Of a DNA stretch of 64,000 nt, positions 46,817 through 59,014 are shown piece by piece. Under the pieces are notes generated by a model that ran no database searches, was not told the DNA's origin, and was given only the letters and a program-made list of their open reading frames with translations. The DNA is from Paraescarpia echinospica (Eukaryota > Annelida > Polychaeta > Sabellida > Siboglinidae). The stretch is from NCBI GenBank assembly GCA_020002185.1, contig CM034544.1, positions 7,371,190 through 7,435,189 of the forward strand. The letters run 5' to 3'. The translations under genes were made by a program, and so were the position numbers. Each line of letters starts with the position of its first letter. The stretch's first letter is position 1.

Positions 46817-49800
46817 ATGTATATACTGCATTTCATTGCTATGAGCCAATTACGTAATACTACCTTAGGTGATGTACAAGATTATGAAACTGGCAATGCT
46901 GCAATGCGGAATATAGATCCCGATTGTAATTTACTCACAACAGATAGCTTTGTAAATACTAAATATTATCTTGAGGATGATATAAATGAAGTTATAACAA
47001 GAAATAATATCTCTGATGAAGAGTTTTCACTTATGCATTTAAATATCCGTAGCTTGCCAAAGAACATTAGCAAATTGGGTGATTTCTTGTCACTGATCGA
47101 TAACAGGTTCTCGGTCATCGGTCTAAGCGAAACTTGGTTACATAATGACAATCTTGATCTGTATGAATTGCCAGAGTACAAAAGTATACATTTGACTAGG
47201 CCCTCCAAGAAGGGAGGTGGTGTATCCTTATATGTTCGTAAGTCCCTTGAGTGTACTGAATTACCAGAAATGAGTGTCATAACTGAATATCTGGAATGCG
47301 TTTTTATTGAAATCAAGACTCGGTCTAAGACATGCAATAACAAAACAACTGTAGGTGTTGTCTATCGACCACCTAATACAAACATTACTGCTTTCACAGA
47401 ACATGTTATCAATATTATACAAACTCTCAAGGTTGATAATAAACAGTGTTACATAATGGGTGACTTTAACATTAATCTACTTAATTATGGTAGTCACACG
47501 GAAACTCAAGATTACATAGATGCAATGTTCCAACAGGCATTTATACCCCTTATCAGCAAGGCTACTAGAATAACAGCAACAACTGCCACTGTCATCGATA
47601 ATATATACAGCAATGATTTAATTGGTGCAAATTATCAATTGCATGGAATAATATATACAGATATTTCTGACCACCTACCAATATTTTTGCTCACTAAACA
47701 TACTGATAGCATAAAGGTAGAAATGACAATAGCGACTAGAATATATAATGCGCAGACTACTGCTACATTCAAAGAGAGTATAGATAAAATATGCTGGGAT
47801 GACGTTTATGCATGCAGAGATCCACAAGAATGTTATTCTGTATTCATTATTGAGATATTAGTTGCATACAATAATTCATTTCCGTTAGCTAACACAACTA
47901 TTAGGAAAAGAAAACATAAACCGTGGATTACTATGGGACTCCGACACTCCATTATAACTAAAAACAAATTGTATATGTATTACTTGAAAAAACCGACTGT
48001 CTTCAATGAAACTAATTATAAAAGATATAGAAATAAAATAAATTGTCTTATTACTGTAGCAGAAAGAGAATACTATCGACATGAGCTTCAACAGCACAAG
48101 GGTAATTTTTAAAAAACCTGGATAGTCTTAAAGAGTATTATAGGAAGGAAGGAAGCATTTTTATCTAATGACAAATTACTCATTGACGGTAAATTAACAC
48201 AAAAAAAAATGCATAGCTGATACATTTAATGAATATTTTACAAGTATAGGTCCAGAACTGGCTGATAAAATACCAGTCATATCAGAGAGACCTGATGACT
48301 ACCTCCAAGGAGTCTATAAAAATTCAATGTATTCGTCGCCAACCACACCAGATGAGATAAAGGGAATTATTAAGAATTTTAAAAACTCTAGTCCTGGATG
48401 GGATGGCATAAAACCTATTATTGTCAAACAGGCCTTCTCCAACCTACTTGATCCTTTAAGTTACATTGTAAATTTATCATTTGATCAAGGATATGTTCCT
48501 GATCAACTAAAAATAGCTGATATAGTTCCTGTTTTTAAAAATGGCGATACATCATTAATTAATAATTACAGGCCTATTTCTGTCTTGCCTGTATTTTCAA
48601 AGGTTTTTGAAAGATTAATGTACAATAGATTAATGAATTACATAATGAAACATAACATCTTGTCTAATTCCCAATTTGGATTTAGGAAAGGATATTCTAC
48701 TGATATGGCTATTTCACTGCTAATTGACAAAATTAGTAAGGCAATTGATACCAAAGAGCACGTAATTGGGTTATTTCTGGATTTAGCCAAAGCCTTTGAT
48801 ACCGTTCATCATAATATATTATTGAGAAAATTAACACATTATGGAATCAGAGGAAATATACTCCAATGGATTCGTAACTTTTTAAGTAACAGACAACAAG
48901 GAGTAAAATTCTATGGAACAAAATCTTCCCTTAAAAACATAACATGTGGTGTTCCGCAGGGTTCAATTCTGGGACCTTTACTTTCTTATCTATATAAATG
49001 ATTTATCTACTTTATCTGACACAACGTTTACCATTATGTTTGCTGATGACACGAGCATCTTTATACAAGGCAACAATGTAGATGAAATGGAAAATGTTTT
49101 GAACTCTGAAATAAAAAAACTATCTTTATGGCTTAACATTAATAAACTTTCTTTGAATATACAGAAAACTCACACAGTGACCTTTAGTAATACGATCAGT
49201 ATAAGAGAGAGGTGTAATAACATTTGCATAGACGGCATACAAATTAACACTGTACATGAGATAAAGTTTTTGGGTTTGCTTATAAATAATACATTGAATT
49301 GGAGCACACACATTAAATATATATCAAATAAAATGTCTAAGAATATTGGTATTATAAAAAAAGGTGACAAACAAATTAGATAACAAATCATTGTTAAACC
49401 TGTATTACATGTTTATATACCCATATATTACTTATTGTAATGTCGTCTGGGGAAGGGCCCCGAATATATACCTTGCTAAAATTCATTTACTCCAAAAACG
49501 AGTTTTGCGTGTAATAAGTCATGTAGGATTTATTGAACATACGCAGCCTTTATTTACATCTTATCAAATAATGAATATTTATGACGTAAATAAATATTTA
49601 TGCTGTATTCTAATGTACAAGCATAATAGGGGTATGTTGCCAGATATATATCATGATGTATTTGTCCTGCAAATATCCACACATAGATATAATACAAGAC
49701 AGGAAGTAACATATAAAATACCATACTGCAAGACTAATTATTGTAGACAACTGTCTTTGGCTTATGTTGGTCCTAAAATCTGGAATACATTTATTACAAA

Positions 49801-49879
49801 TAACTATTTACAATATTGTACATCTATTCATATGTTCAAACAAAGGACCAAGCGTCTAATTCTAGCAAACATATGCTAA
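46817..49879 (+). CDS. ORF2 protein: AP-type endonuclease and reverse transcriptase (several frameshifts)
   Basis: Endonuclease: MHLNIRSLPKN (47035), GLSETWLHND (47120), YRPPNTN (47365), MGDFNINLL (47457) and SDHLPIF (47668). RT: SSPGWDGIKP (48390), FKNGDTSLINNYRPISVLP (48535-48590), FGFRKGYSTD (48675), LFLDLAKAFDTVHHNIL (48773, motif A), GVPQGSILGPLL (48950, motif B), MFADDTSIF (49037, catalytic motif C), KFLGLLINNTLNWSTHI (49267), then a conserved C-terminal region to TAA at 49879. Breaks at about 48110, 48212, 48980 and 49375 lie at or next to homopolymer runs. Function: target-primed reverse transcription. The upstream ATG could be 46817 or 46841. Confidence 0.85.
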
Positions 49880-49898
49880 ATGCTGCTTTAATGTAATT

Positions 49899-50101
49899 TT
49901 GTCATGTTAAGATGTACCCGGTGTTCAGTGTTAGGTACTCGTATAATGTTGTCGTGTTAAGATGTACCTGGTGTTCAGTGTTACGGTACTCGTGTAATGT
50001 TGTCATGTTAAGATGTACCTGGTGTTCAGTGTTACGGTACTCGCATAATGATGTCATGTTAAGATGTACCTGATGTTCAGCTTACGGTACTCGTATAATG
50101 C
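49899..50101. repeat. 51-bp 3' UTR repeats, four copies
   Basis: GTCATGTTAAGATGTACCTG and GTGTTCAGTGTTACGGTACT repeated at 49901, 49951, 50002 and 50053, immediately after ORF2. Part of the retrotransposon 3' UTR. Confidence 0.9.
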
Positions 50102-50340
50102 ATTATTAAATAAATTGTTAATTTATTATGAAGATGGGTTTTGTTTTTTTGTTTTTTATATATATATTTTTTTTTTACACGAATCATAGATTTAATTGCA
50201 TATATAACATGAATAAGGAACACAAGCAATGTGTTGCTTCGTTCCATTTGATACGTAATGTATACATGTTTCATATTACTGCTACATCTGTGCTATACTT
50301 AACATTATGTATCAATAAAGATTATTATTATTATTATTAT

Positions 50341-51276
50341 AACAACCATGTGACACGCAGTCACACAGCAGATAGGATGCACGATTTTGGGCAGTAGGCG
50401 TCTCTTGAGAGATTTTCTTTTTTTGATTTATTTGGTCTAAGTAAGCATACTTCACTCAAAACAACTTTTCTAAGAGTTTGTTTGCACGACGTTCAAATAA
50501 TTTGAGAATAGAGGGCTGAATATATAGCATAATCATTCGCGGAGCAGCTGTGCGAATAGCGTCGTCCTTTCGGGAAACGTTTTGTTGTATTTAATGAGAA
50601 ACAAATTAAGACTAAGTTTACGTGTACTGCGTCAGTTGATTACTAGTTAGGACTATGGATCGCTAACATTTTATCCACCGTCTATTTCGTATTTATTGAC
50701 CGCTTTGTGTATCGCATTCCTGATGCGTTGACGGCGACACCGTTGTAGGCTCCTGCCAGGACTTGGCGATGTGTGCCCTGCACCAACTAATGCTTAAAGC
50801 ATGCCATATACATCACGTATTTGTTGTCTCTGCCCCCCCCCCCCCCATAGTCACCATACCTCCTTAAAAACACGTAGAACTAAATATATCGACGTACAAC
50901 TATTAATTCACATAAACTATACGACCGCGGATACGTCTGGCACGGCTGTAAATAACGTGACGTCACATCTCATCAAAATGCCTACTGCGCCTGTGCGCGC
51001 TTGCGCAGTATGCGTTTTGAGGAATCCTGCCACGGTTGAATCGGGGCCCTGGACACCGGGACGGTGCCGTTTCGAAACTTGGGCAATTTCGTTCACCTCC
51101 CGTTGCCTGTGTCTTTCGGAAGACACACTACAAGCCGTATTCCAGGGACAAATGTGTAACCTGTCGTGGACTCACAGAGAGGTGGTCTCTATATCTAACC
51201 CACTGGATCTTGCTCCCAGCGGCCGCAGTTGCTTCCCGGTCGGGTATGTGAAAAACTCCTCGCAGGCAACGTAGAC
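50341..51276. other. Intergenic with a CpG-containing regulatory-like cluster
   Basis: No gene supportable. 50958-50965 is the palindrome TGACGTCA; 50984-50990 ACTGCGC pairs with GCGCAGT at 51003-51009 across a CG-rich spacer (NRF1-like TGCGC sites). A C run of 12 lies at about 50835-50847. Confidence 0.45.
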
Positions 51277-52220
51277 CAGAGATCGCCAACCTGCGGTCCG
51301 CGGAGCAATTTCGTGCGGCCCGTGGACTAACAGTGGTATTGTCCACCAAACGGACCGCTGGGTGATAACAGTAGACGCATTTAACATACTGCAATTTACA
51401 TCATCCATCATGAAACTTAATATGGCAAGTTAATTAAAAAGTAGAACATAATGGGCGTCATCGTGAATACCCTGAACTACGTTATCGCTAGTGACTTAAA
51501 CCACCGGCAGTTCCAATATCTTTTGGACGAGATTACTGCGCAATGTCAAGCGCTAGCTGAGTCGAGGTGCACGGCATTATATATGGGATTATACCGCAGC
51601 AGAAGTACACAAACGTATTGGAATTTGCTGATTCCGCATGGATTTGCGAATTTGCATTTTTGACAACATGGCCCAGCTCAATCTGCATAATGTTCAACTC
51701 TAGGGTCAAGAACATCAGTCTTAACAATTAGATTTTCCTCTTCGTTTCCGCCACCGCAATCACGTTGTTGCAGTCGAGGATACAACTGCAGAAAAAAGCT
51801 ACGGTCACTTTGCAACATTAATGATAGACAAACTGTCAAGTCCGGACACGTAGCCTACTTATACCGTTCATTGAGCAGCTGAGGCTGGAGTTTGCAGTGT
51901 TTTATCGATCTGAGGATTCGGTGAAACTCGACGATGCACTGAAAGCTGAGCAGGTAGAGTTCATCCAACTACACTGCGGCGATATGGCATTCCAGAGAGC
52001 GACCTCCATGGAGTTGACGCTTGTATAAATCTACCACACGTGTTTGTCGACGGAATACTTTGCTAGTCTGATCAAATACGCCAAGCTCATTTACCAACAT
52101 GATTTGCGGCGCAGCGTATGATTGGGTGTCAACATGTGAACAAAGAAACACAAATATATTATGTTAGATGTTGCACATACACCAGTTACGCACGTAGCAC
52201 CGCGTACGGCAGATCGCTGA
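51277..52220 (+). mobile_element. hAT-type DNA transposon relic
   Basis: Left end CAGAGATCGCCAACCTGCGG (51277) has the sequence style of hAT terminal repeats; the right end on the minus strand, starting at 52220, reads CAGCGATCTGCCGTACGCGG. Flanking 8-mers ACGTAGAC and ATGTAGTG agree at 5 of 8 positions, as for an eroded 8-bp target duplication. Inside, VNTLNYVIASDLNHRQFQYL (51462-51520), a frame-changed MAQLNLHNVQL (51667), LDDALKAEQVEFIQLHCGDM (51930-51990) and a final AYDWVSTCEQ (52115) follow the order of an hAT transposase ending in its dimerisation domain. N-terminal and catalytic parts are largely missing. Confidence 0.65.
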
Positions 52221-52561
52221 TGTAGTGCTTCTAGGGACCAAAACCGGTCTGCTTAAGTCCTGGTTGAGTGGAAAATACGTTTTTTGTTTAATAATCTAAC
52301 TTACAGTAGTGTAACCGGCAGTGTAATGACAAGTAACTGCATCATCAGCAATAGTATTGATGGTTTTGAAAGTATTCTTTTCAGAGATTATATATCCTAT
52401 GTGTTATGATGGCGCGCATACACACATACATCATGTTATGCGTTTAGCTATCGTGTCACGTTGCATCTAAGTAGATAATAACTTATTGTTGAGTAGCAAC
52501 TGTAATTATGACGGTAACAGTTACCACCATCTATTAATGTTGTTTAGTTGTGTTGTTTCAG
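52221..52561. other. Intergenic or intronic
   Basis: Nothing recognised. Confidence 0.45.
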
Positions 52562-52671
52562 AAACTGAAGAAAACCGTGTAACTAAACAATCGATAACGT
52601 TACAGTTATGTCCTATGGGATATAACACAGTACTAATCAATTGTAACCTACACCTGCTAACCGAGTTTTTG
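52562..52671 (+). CDS. Possible exon upstream of the conserved 120-bp exon
   Basis: Acceptor TTGTTTCAG, one open frame (ETEENRVTKQSITLQLCPMG then YNTVLINCNLHLLTEFL), perfect donor GTAAGT. It ends in phase 0 whereas the next exon starts in phase 1, so the two cannot be joined directly; another exon or decay must be assumed. Confidence 0.3.
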
Positions 52672-52746
52672 GTAAGTATAATAATTAAAATGTATTTCAG
52701 TTAGATATCATGGAGATTGTTTCAAAGTGTTTGTCTTTTCCAACAG

Positions 52747-52866
52747 ATCAACCGGAAACAGTCTGTCCTCTGCTTATTGCGACTACCGGGGGAATGTGGA
52801 GCGTTCCAATGAACGACAGAATCACACCTCCAACTTACGGGCAATCAAGTGTACTCCGCAGAGAAG
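52747..52866 (+). CDS. Conserved 120-bp symmetric phase-1 exon, diverged copy B
   Basis: Acceptor TTTTCCAACAG, donor AAG/GTACGA, phase 1 at both ends, 120 bp. Encodes QPETVCPLLIATTGGMWSVP and PPTYGQSSVLRREG. Compared with 4715-4834, the conserved codons for TVCPLLIAT, MW, VP and PTYGQ differ almost only at third positions. It lies outside any recognisable copy of the large repeated unit, so it may be the host-gene source or a relative of the exon carried by that unit. Function unknown; symmetric phase-1 exons suggest an extracellular module. Confidence 0.55.
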
Positions 52867-53892
52867 GTACGACGCGTTTACATCTAGTTACTTAACCTTG
52901 GCTATTTTACCCCCGTTTACAGGATATAGTCCCATGATCAGAAATGTTTGGTTAGTCATCCACGCATACCAATACACGGTTATTACTCAGCCACATGCAA
53001 ATGACTTCAATCTGATCAGATGCAAAAAAGAAAGAAGAAACGTTATTTAAACCTGCATAATATAACAATCATTATCATTAATGTTCATCTACAATAAAAG
53101 CCGAGTTCATATTCAAAAATACTGAAGCAACACACGTACGCCCAGAATAAAAAGCACGGACATGCAAACATAATACAGTAACGTACATCATATTGTATCT
53201 TCCTGTGGATGATCTCACCGCCACTCGATTGCTTTTTCGAATACGGACAGCGACTTGTTAACATGAACCTCACTATTTCAGAGTAAGACCGAATGTGCTT
53301 AGATGGTGCCAATTATTTAATTTTAAAATGTTAAACGATTGTCCAAACTAGCAATTTTTTTTTAATATATAATGTTTTTATTTCCCTTTTCGTAAATGTA
53401 ATTCTTGTAATTATATTATGTTAGATAATGTGTTATGAGTTGGGTAATTAACACGCATAACGGTTATGTTGTTGCTATATGTTATATTTGATACATATAG
53501 ATTTGGAAAAATTATAGGAATGTTTCTTATACTCGAAAAGTGGTCAGATTAAATATAAGGTCACTTTTTTTATCATTTGTCCGACGTAGTCGAAGGTATT
53601 CAAGTTTACGTGATTATGACGTCACGCCAGCTTAGAGTATATCCACTATACCGAGTCGGCATCACTCGGTATAGCGGATACACTGCAATAAGAGGGAGTC
53701 TGGTGTGGTCTGGCCTGCTCGGGCGAAAAGTGCCATTACATCCCGGCCTTGATGTTGTGAACAATTCCAAATAACATCCGTACGAACTACAACGACGGCA
53801 AAAACCTTCAACCAACGACATCTAATCAGAATGAGTTGACTTTTTCTTCCAAGTGGTCGTAGGTTAATCTTGGAAAGTTAGGAGTTCGTGGT
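52867..53892. other. Intergenic or intronic with strong inverted repeat
   Basis: No further exon recognised. 53640-53656 and 53664-53680 form a 17-bp inverted repeat (see separate entry). Confidence 0.5.
53637..53683. other. Strong hairpin: 17-bp inverted repeat, 7-base loop
   Basis: TATCCACTATACCGAGT and ACTCGGTATAGCGGATA pair with a single mismatch around CGGCATC; pairing resumes for three more bases after one further mismatch. Not a tRNA or known element end that I recognise. Confidence 0.8.
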
Positions 53893-56800
53893 GAAAAACA
53901 TCTGATAGAACATAATACAAAATACAACATGCAACATATAAGGTATAAACATGATGTTATTACACAGCCAATGTGATGCTAACATTGTATATTAAAACAT
54001 CTGATATAACATAATACAAAATACAACATACAACATATAAGGTACAAACATGATGTTATTACACAGCCAATGTGATCCTAACATTGTATATTAAAACATC
54101 TGATATAACATAATACAAAATACAACATGCAACATATAAGGTACAAACATGATGTTATTACACAGCCAATGTGATGCTAACATTGTATATTAAAACATCT
54201 GATATAACATAATACAAAATGCAACATACAACATATAAGGTACAAACATGATGTTATTACACAGCCAATGTGATGCTAACATTGTATATTAAAACATCTG
54301 ATATAACATAATACAAAATACAACATACAACATATAAGGTACAAACATGATGTTATTACACAGCCAATGTGATGCTAACATTGTATATTAAAACATCTGA
54401 TATAACATAATACAAAATACAACATACAACATATAAGGTACAAACATGATGTTATTACACAGCCAATGTGATGCTAACATTGTATATTAAAACATCTGAT
54501 ATAACATAATACAAAATACAACATACAACATATAAGGTACAAACATGATGTTATTACACAGCCAATGTGATGCTAACATTGTATATTAAAACATCTGATA
54601 TAACATAATACAAAATGCAACATACAACATATAAGGTACAAACATGATGTTATTACACAGCCAATGTGATGCTAACATTGTATATTAAAACATCTGATAT
54701 AACATAATACAAAATACAACATACAACATATAAGGTACAAACATGATGTTATTACACAGCCAATGTGATGCTAACATTGTATATTAAAACATCTGATATA
54801 ACATAATACAAAATACAACATGCAACATATAAGGTACAAACATGATGTTATTACACAGCCAATGTGATGCTAACATTGTATATTAAAACATCTGATATAA
54901 CATAATACAAAATGCAACATGCAACATATAAGGTACAAACATGATGTTATTACACAGCCAATGTGATGCTAACATTGTATATTAAAACATCTGATATAAC
55001 ATAATACAAAATACAACATACAACATATAAGGTACAAACATGATGTTATTACACAGCCAATGTGATGCTAACATTGTATATTAAAACATCTGATATAACA
55101 TAATACAAAATACAACATGCAACATATAAGGTACAAACATGATGTTATTACACAGCCAATGTGATGCTAACATTGTATATTAAAACATCTGATATAACAT
55201 AATACAAAATACAACATGCAACATATAAGGTACAAACATGATGTTATTACACAGCCAATGTGATGCTAACATTGTATATTAAAACATCTGATATAACATA
55301 ATACAAAATACAACATGCAACATATAAGGTACAAACATGATGTTATTACACAGCCAATGTGATGCTAACATTGTATATTAAAACATCTGATATAACATAA
55401 TACAAAATACAACATACAACATATAAGGTACAAACATGATGTTATTACACAGCCAATGTGATGCTAACATTGTATATTAAAACATCTGATATAACATAAT
55501 ACAAAATACAACATACAACATATAAGGTACAAACATGATGTTATTACACAGCCAATGTGATGCTAACATTGTATATTAAAACATCTGATAGAACATAATA
55601 CAAAATACAACATACAACATATAAGGTACAAACATGATGTTATTACACAGCCAATGTGATGCTAACATTGTATATTAAAACATCTGATATAACATAATAC
55701 AAAATACAACATGCAACATATAAGGTACAAACATGATGTTATTACACAGCCAATGTGATGCTAACATTGTATATTAAAACATCTGATATAACATAATACA
55801 AAATACAACATACAACATATAAGGTACAAACATGATGTTATTACACAGCCAATGTGATGCTAACATTGTATATTAAAACATCTGATATAACATAATACAA
55901 AATACAACATACAACATATAAGGTACAAACATGATGTTATTACACAGCCAATGTGATGCTAACATTGTATATTAAAACATCTGATATAACATAATACAAA
56001 ATGCAACATACAACATATAAGGTACAAACATCATGTTATTACACAGCCAATGTGATGCTAACATTGTATATTAAAACATCTGATAGAACATAATACAAAA
56101 TACAACATGCAACATATAAGGTACAAACATGATGTTATTACACAGCCAATGTGATGCTAACATTGTATATTAAAACATATGATAGAACATAATACAAAAT
56201 ACAACATGCAACATATAAGATACAAACATGATGTTATTACACAGCCAATGTGATGCTAACATTGTATATTAAAACATCTGATAGAACATAATACAAAATG
56301 CAACATACAACATATAAGATACAAACATCATGTTATTACACAGCCAATGTGATGCTAACATTGTATATTAAAACATCTGATAGAACATAATACAAAATAC
56401 AACATGCAACATATAAGGTACAAACATGATGTTATTACACAGCCAATGTGATGCTAACATTGTATATTAAAACATCTGATAGAACATAATACAAAATACA
56501 ACATGCAACATATAAGATACAAACATGATGTTATTACACAGCCAATGTGATGCTAACATTGTATATTAAAACATCTGATAGAACATAATACAAAATGCAA
56601 CATACAACATATAAGGTACAAACATCATGTTATTACACAGCCAATGTGATGCTAACATTGTATATTAAAACATCTGATATAACATAATACAAAATGCAAC
56701 ATACAACATATAAGGTACAAACATGATGTTATTACACAGCCAATGTGATGCTAACATTGTATATTAAAACATCTGATATAACATAATACAAAATGCAACA

Positions 56801-57545
56801 TACAACATATAAGGTACAAACATCATGTTATTACACAGCCAATGTGATGCTAACATTGTATATTAAAACATCTGATAGAACATAATACAAAATACAACAT
56901 GCAACATATAAGGTACAAACATGATGTTATTACACAGCCAATGTGATGCTAACATTGTATATTAAAACATCTGATATAACATAATACAAAATACAACATG
57001 CAACATATAAGTACAAACATGATGTTATTACACAGCCAATGTGATGCTAACATTGTATATTAAAACATCTGATATAACATAATAAAAAATGCAACATGCA
57101 ACATATAAGGTACAAACATGATGTTATTACACAGCCAATGTGATGCTGACATTGTATATTAAAACATCTGATAGAACATAATACAAAATACAACATACAA
57201 CATATAAGGTACAAACATGATGTTATTACACAGCCAATGTGATGCTAACATCGTATATTAAAACATCTGATATAACATAATACAAAATACAACATGCAAC
57301 ATATAAGGTACAAACATGATGTTATTTCACAGCCAATGTGATGCTAACATTGTATATTAAAACATCTGATATAACATAATACAAAATACAACATGCAACA
57401 TATAAGGTACAAACATGATGTTATTACACAGCCAATGTGATGCTAACATTGTATATTAAAACATCTGATATAACATAATACAAAATACAACATACAACAT
57501 ATAAGGTACAAACATGATGTTATTACATAGCCAATGTGATGCTAA
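53893..57545. repeat. 99-bp satellite array, left part, about 37 copies
   Basis: Unit contains AACATCTGATATAACATAAT, CAACATATAAGGTACAAACA, TGATGTTATTACACAGCCAA and TGTGATGCTAACATTG; period 99 bp. Units are highly uniform, with a few recurring alternatives (GATATAAC or GATAGAAC; AATACAAC or AATGCAAC; CATGATG or CATCATG). GATAGAAC units concentrate at about 55580-57170. CAATGT and ACATTG in each unit form a perfect 6-bp inverted repeat around GATGCTA. Interrupted by an LTR element and resumed at 63708. Confidence 0.97.
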
Positions 57546-57827
57546 TGTAACATGTTGAACTTTTATTAGCTCGACTTTAAATCACCGTCAGCTCGACTTT
57601 AATTATTGTGTGACGTAGCGCGTCTCATCCGGGCACCACAACAGCCATGTTCGCGTCTTGGTGAAACTATTTAAATCAACGCGCTGAACAACCGCGGGCA
57701 CACTCAAGAAGTGAACTAGCCTACAAATGTAGACTGTGGACCGCCGCACGACTGTCGCCTCTCAGGGGGTGTGAACTTGTCTCCTGTCAATAAACCTGCA
57801 ACCCCGACAAAGTTTCGAGTTGTCACA
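57546..57827 (+). repeat. 5' LTR (282 bp)
   Basis: Starts TGTAACATG and ends GTTGTCACA, with TG...CA ends. Base-for-base identical to 63426-63707. Contains TCGACTTTAA repeats near the start and a CAATAAAC polyadenylation-like motif near 57788. Confidence 0.97.
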
Positions 57828-57829
57828 AC

Positions 57830-57845
57830 TGGCGCAGTCGGCAGG
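57830..57845 (+). other. Primer binding site
   Basis: TGGCGCAGTCGGCAGG begins two bases after the 5' LTR; it is complementary to a tRNA-like 3' end with terminal CCA. The tRNA is not assigned. Confidence 0.8.
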
Positions 57846-58087
57846 ATACATTGACCGTTGAGACGACCCGACATGCCCCCTGAGACGGCAAGATGACCAC
57901 TTCGACTATCTCGACTATCTCGACCCGCCATTGACATTCGTCACCAATACCAATTTGTACATGTGTAGACATACTCGTACATGCATAGACATAATTGAAC
58001 ACTCATAGATACACTGTGTATTGCACTGCGTTGTGTGTGATTGTATGTATGTGAGTGAAGCTATACTGCCCTGTGTCTAACTGTACG

Positions 58088-59014
58088 ATGTCTACCACCG
58101 AGGACCTCCGCGCGCTTTTGAAGGCGGAGCAACAGAAGTCTGCAGACGCCCGCGAGGAGGTGGTGGCGGCGCAACTCGAACTAGAAAGAGTAAGGGAAGC
58201 GACCGCCAGATCGACACTTACCACTGACCCGCTACCGCGATTTGTTGTGGCCCAGACCCGCCGGTTGGAGCGACTGGGGGGACGGGCCGAGAGACAGGGC
58301 GACCCGGATGTCGCCGAGTGGGTTGAAGACATGCGCTGCCATCTCGCTGGCAATCCCATGTCAGATATCGCCGCATGCGCTTTGGTGGTAGGTCACCTGA
58401 GGGGCAAGGCGCGACTTGAGATTGCCGGGCGCGGCCTGGAGAAGACCGAGGACATATTCGCGGCAATCCTGGCTGCGTTCGGAGACGGCAATGATGTCGC
58501 AACCCTACAGGAGCGCCTTTTTCAATACAGGCAACTACCAGGCGAATCCATCATCGATTGTTCACTGAAGCTGGTGGACTTGTTCAATAAAATCGTGGAA
58601 AAAGATGTCGCCTATGCTAGCAGAAGGGACCGGACCCTAAAGGAGCGTCTAACGGCAGCAGTGTTAGACCAGAGTCTCGCAAGAGAGATGCGGCGCCTGA
58701 TGCATGATGCTTCATCTCTCAGTTTCTTTGAGATGCGTGACAGAGCCATTGAGTGGGCAGGTGGAGACACCGTCATTACAGCGTCGCACCATGAAACTAC
58801 CGCCATCCCCGAAGGCATAGCGGTGATTCTAAGGCGACAGGAGGAAATTCTACAGCAACAGGGGAAACAGATAGACGAGTTGACAGCCGTGATGAAGTCC
58901 ACCCAGTTGCATCAGAATCAGCAGCGTGACAAACAGCGACGACGTCCGGTAGAATGCTGGGCATGCGGAGAACCAGGCCATGTCCGTCGTGAGTGCCGCA
59001 ATAGCCGCCCTTGA
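58088..59014 (+). CDS. Gag polyprotein, 308 residues
   Basis: ATG at 58088 (MSTTEDLRALLKAEQQKSAD) after a 260-bp leader. N-terminal charged helix (residues about 5-40), central capsid-like helical region (VAEWVEDMRCHLAGNPMSDI; RLFQYRQLPGESIIDCSLKL), a Gln-rich coiled stretch (EEILQQQGKQIDELTAVMKS) and a C-terminal CCHC zinc knuckle CWACGEPGHVRREC that binds element RNA. Ends TGA at 59012-59014. Pol lies in the -1 frame and is closed upstream by TAG at 59002, so a shift must happen between 59005 and 59014, most simply by slippage on C-CCT at the gag stop. Looks intact. Confidence 0.93.
   Translation: MSTTEDLRALLKAEQQKSADAREEVVAAQLELERVREATARSTLTTDPLPRFVVAQTRRLERLGGRAERQGDPDVAEWVEDMRCHLAGNPMSDIAACALVVGHLRGKARLEIAGRGLEKTEDIFAAILAAFGDGNDVATLQERLFQYRQLPGESIIDCSLKLVDLFNKIVEKDVAYASRRDRTLKERLTAAVLDQSLAREMRRLMHDASSLSFFEMRDRAIEWAGGDTVITASHHETTAIPEGIAVILRRQEEILQQQGKQIDELTAVMKSTQLHQNQQRDKQRRRPVECWACGEPGHVRRECRNSRP

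Larger units (their letters stand above)
45853..50340 (+). mobile_element. Non-LTR retrotransposon, two ORFs, near full length
   Basis: ORF1, ORF2 with endonuclease and reverse transcriptase, 3' UTR with four 51-bp repeats, then ATCAATAAAGATTATTATTA with a (TTA)n tail at 50309-50340. The organisation fits the Jockey/CR1 group; clade not resolved. No target duplication identified. Confidence 0.85.

Noticed and set aside
50801..51274. 157-codon frame upstream of the hAT relic
   Set aside because: No domain, no splice logic, overlapping frames on the other strand of equal length; probably chance in GC-richer DNA.
58003..58359. Minus-strand frames opposite gag and pol
   Set aside because: Shadow frames of a clearly coding plus strand.
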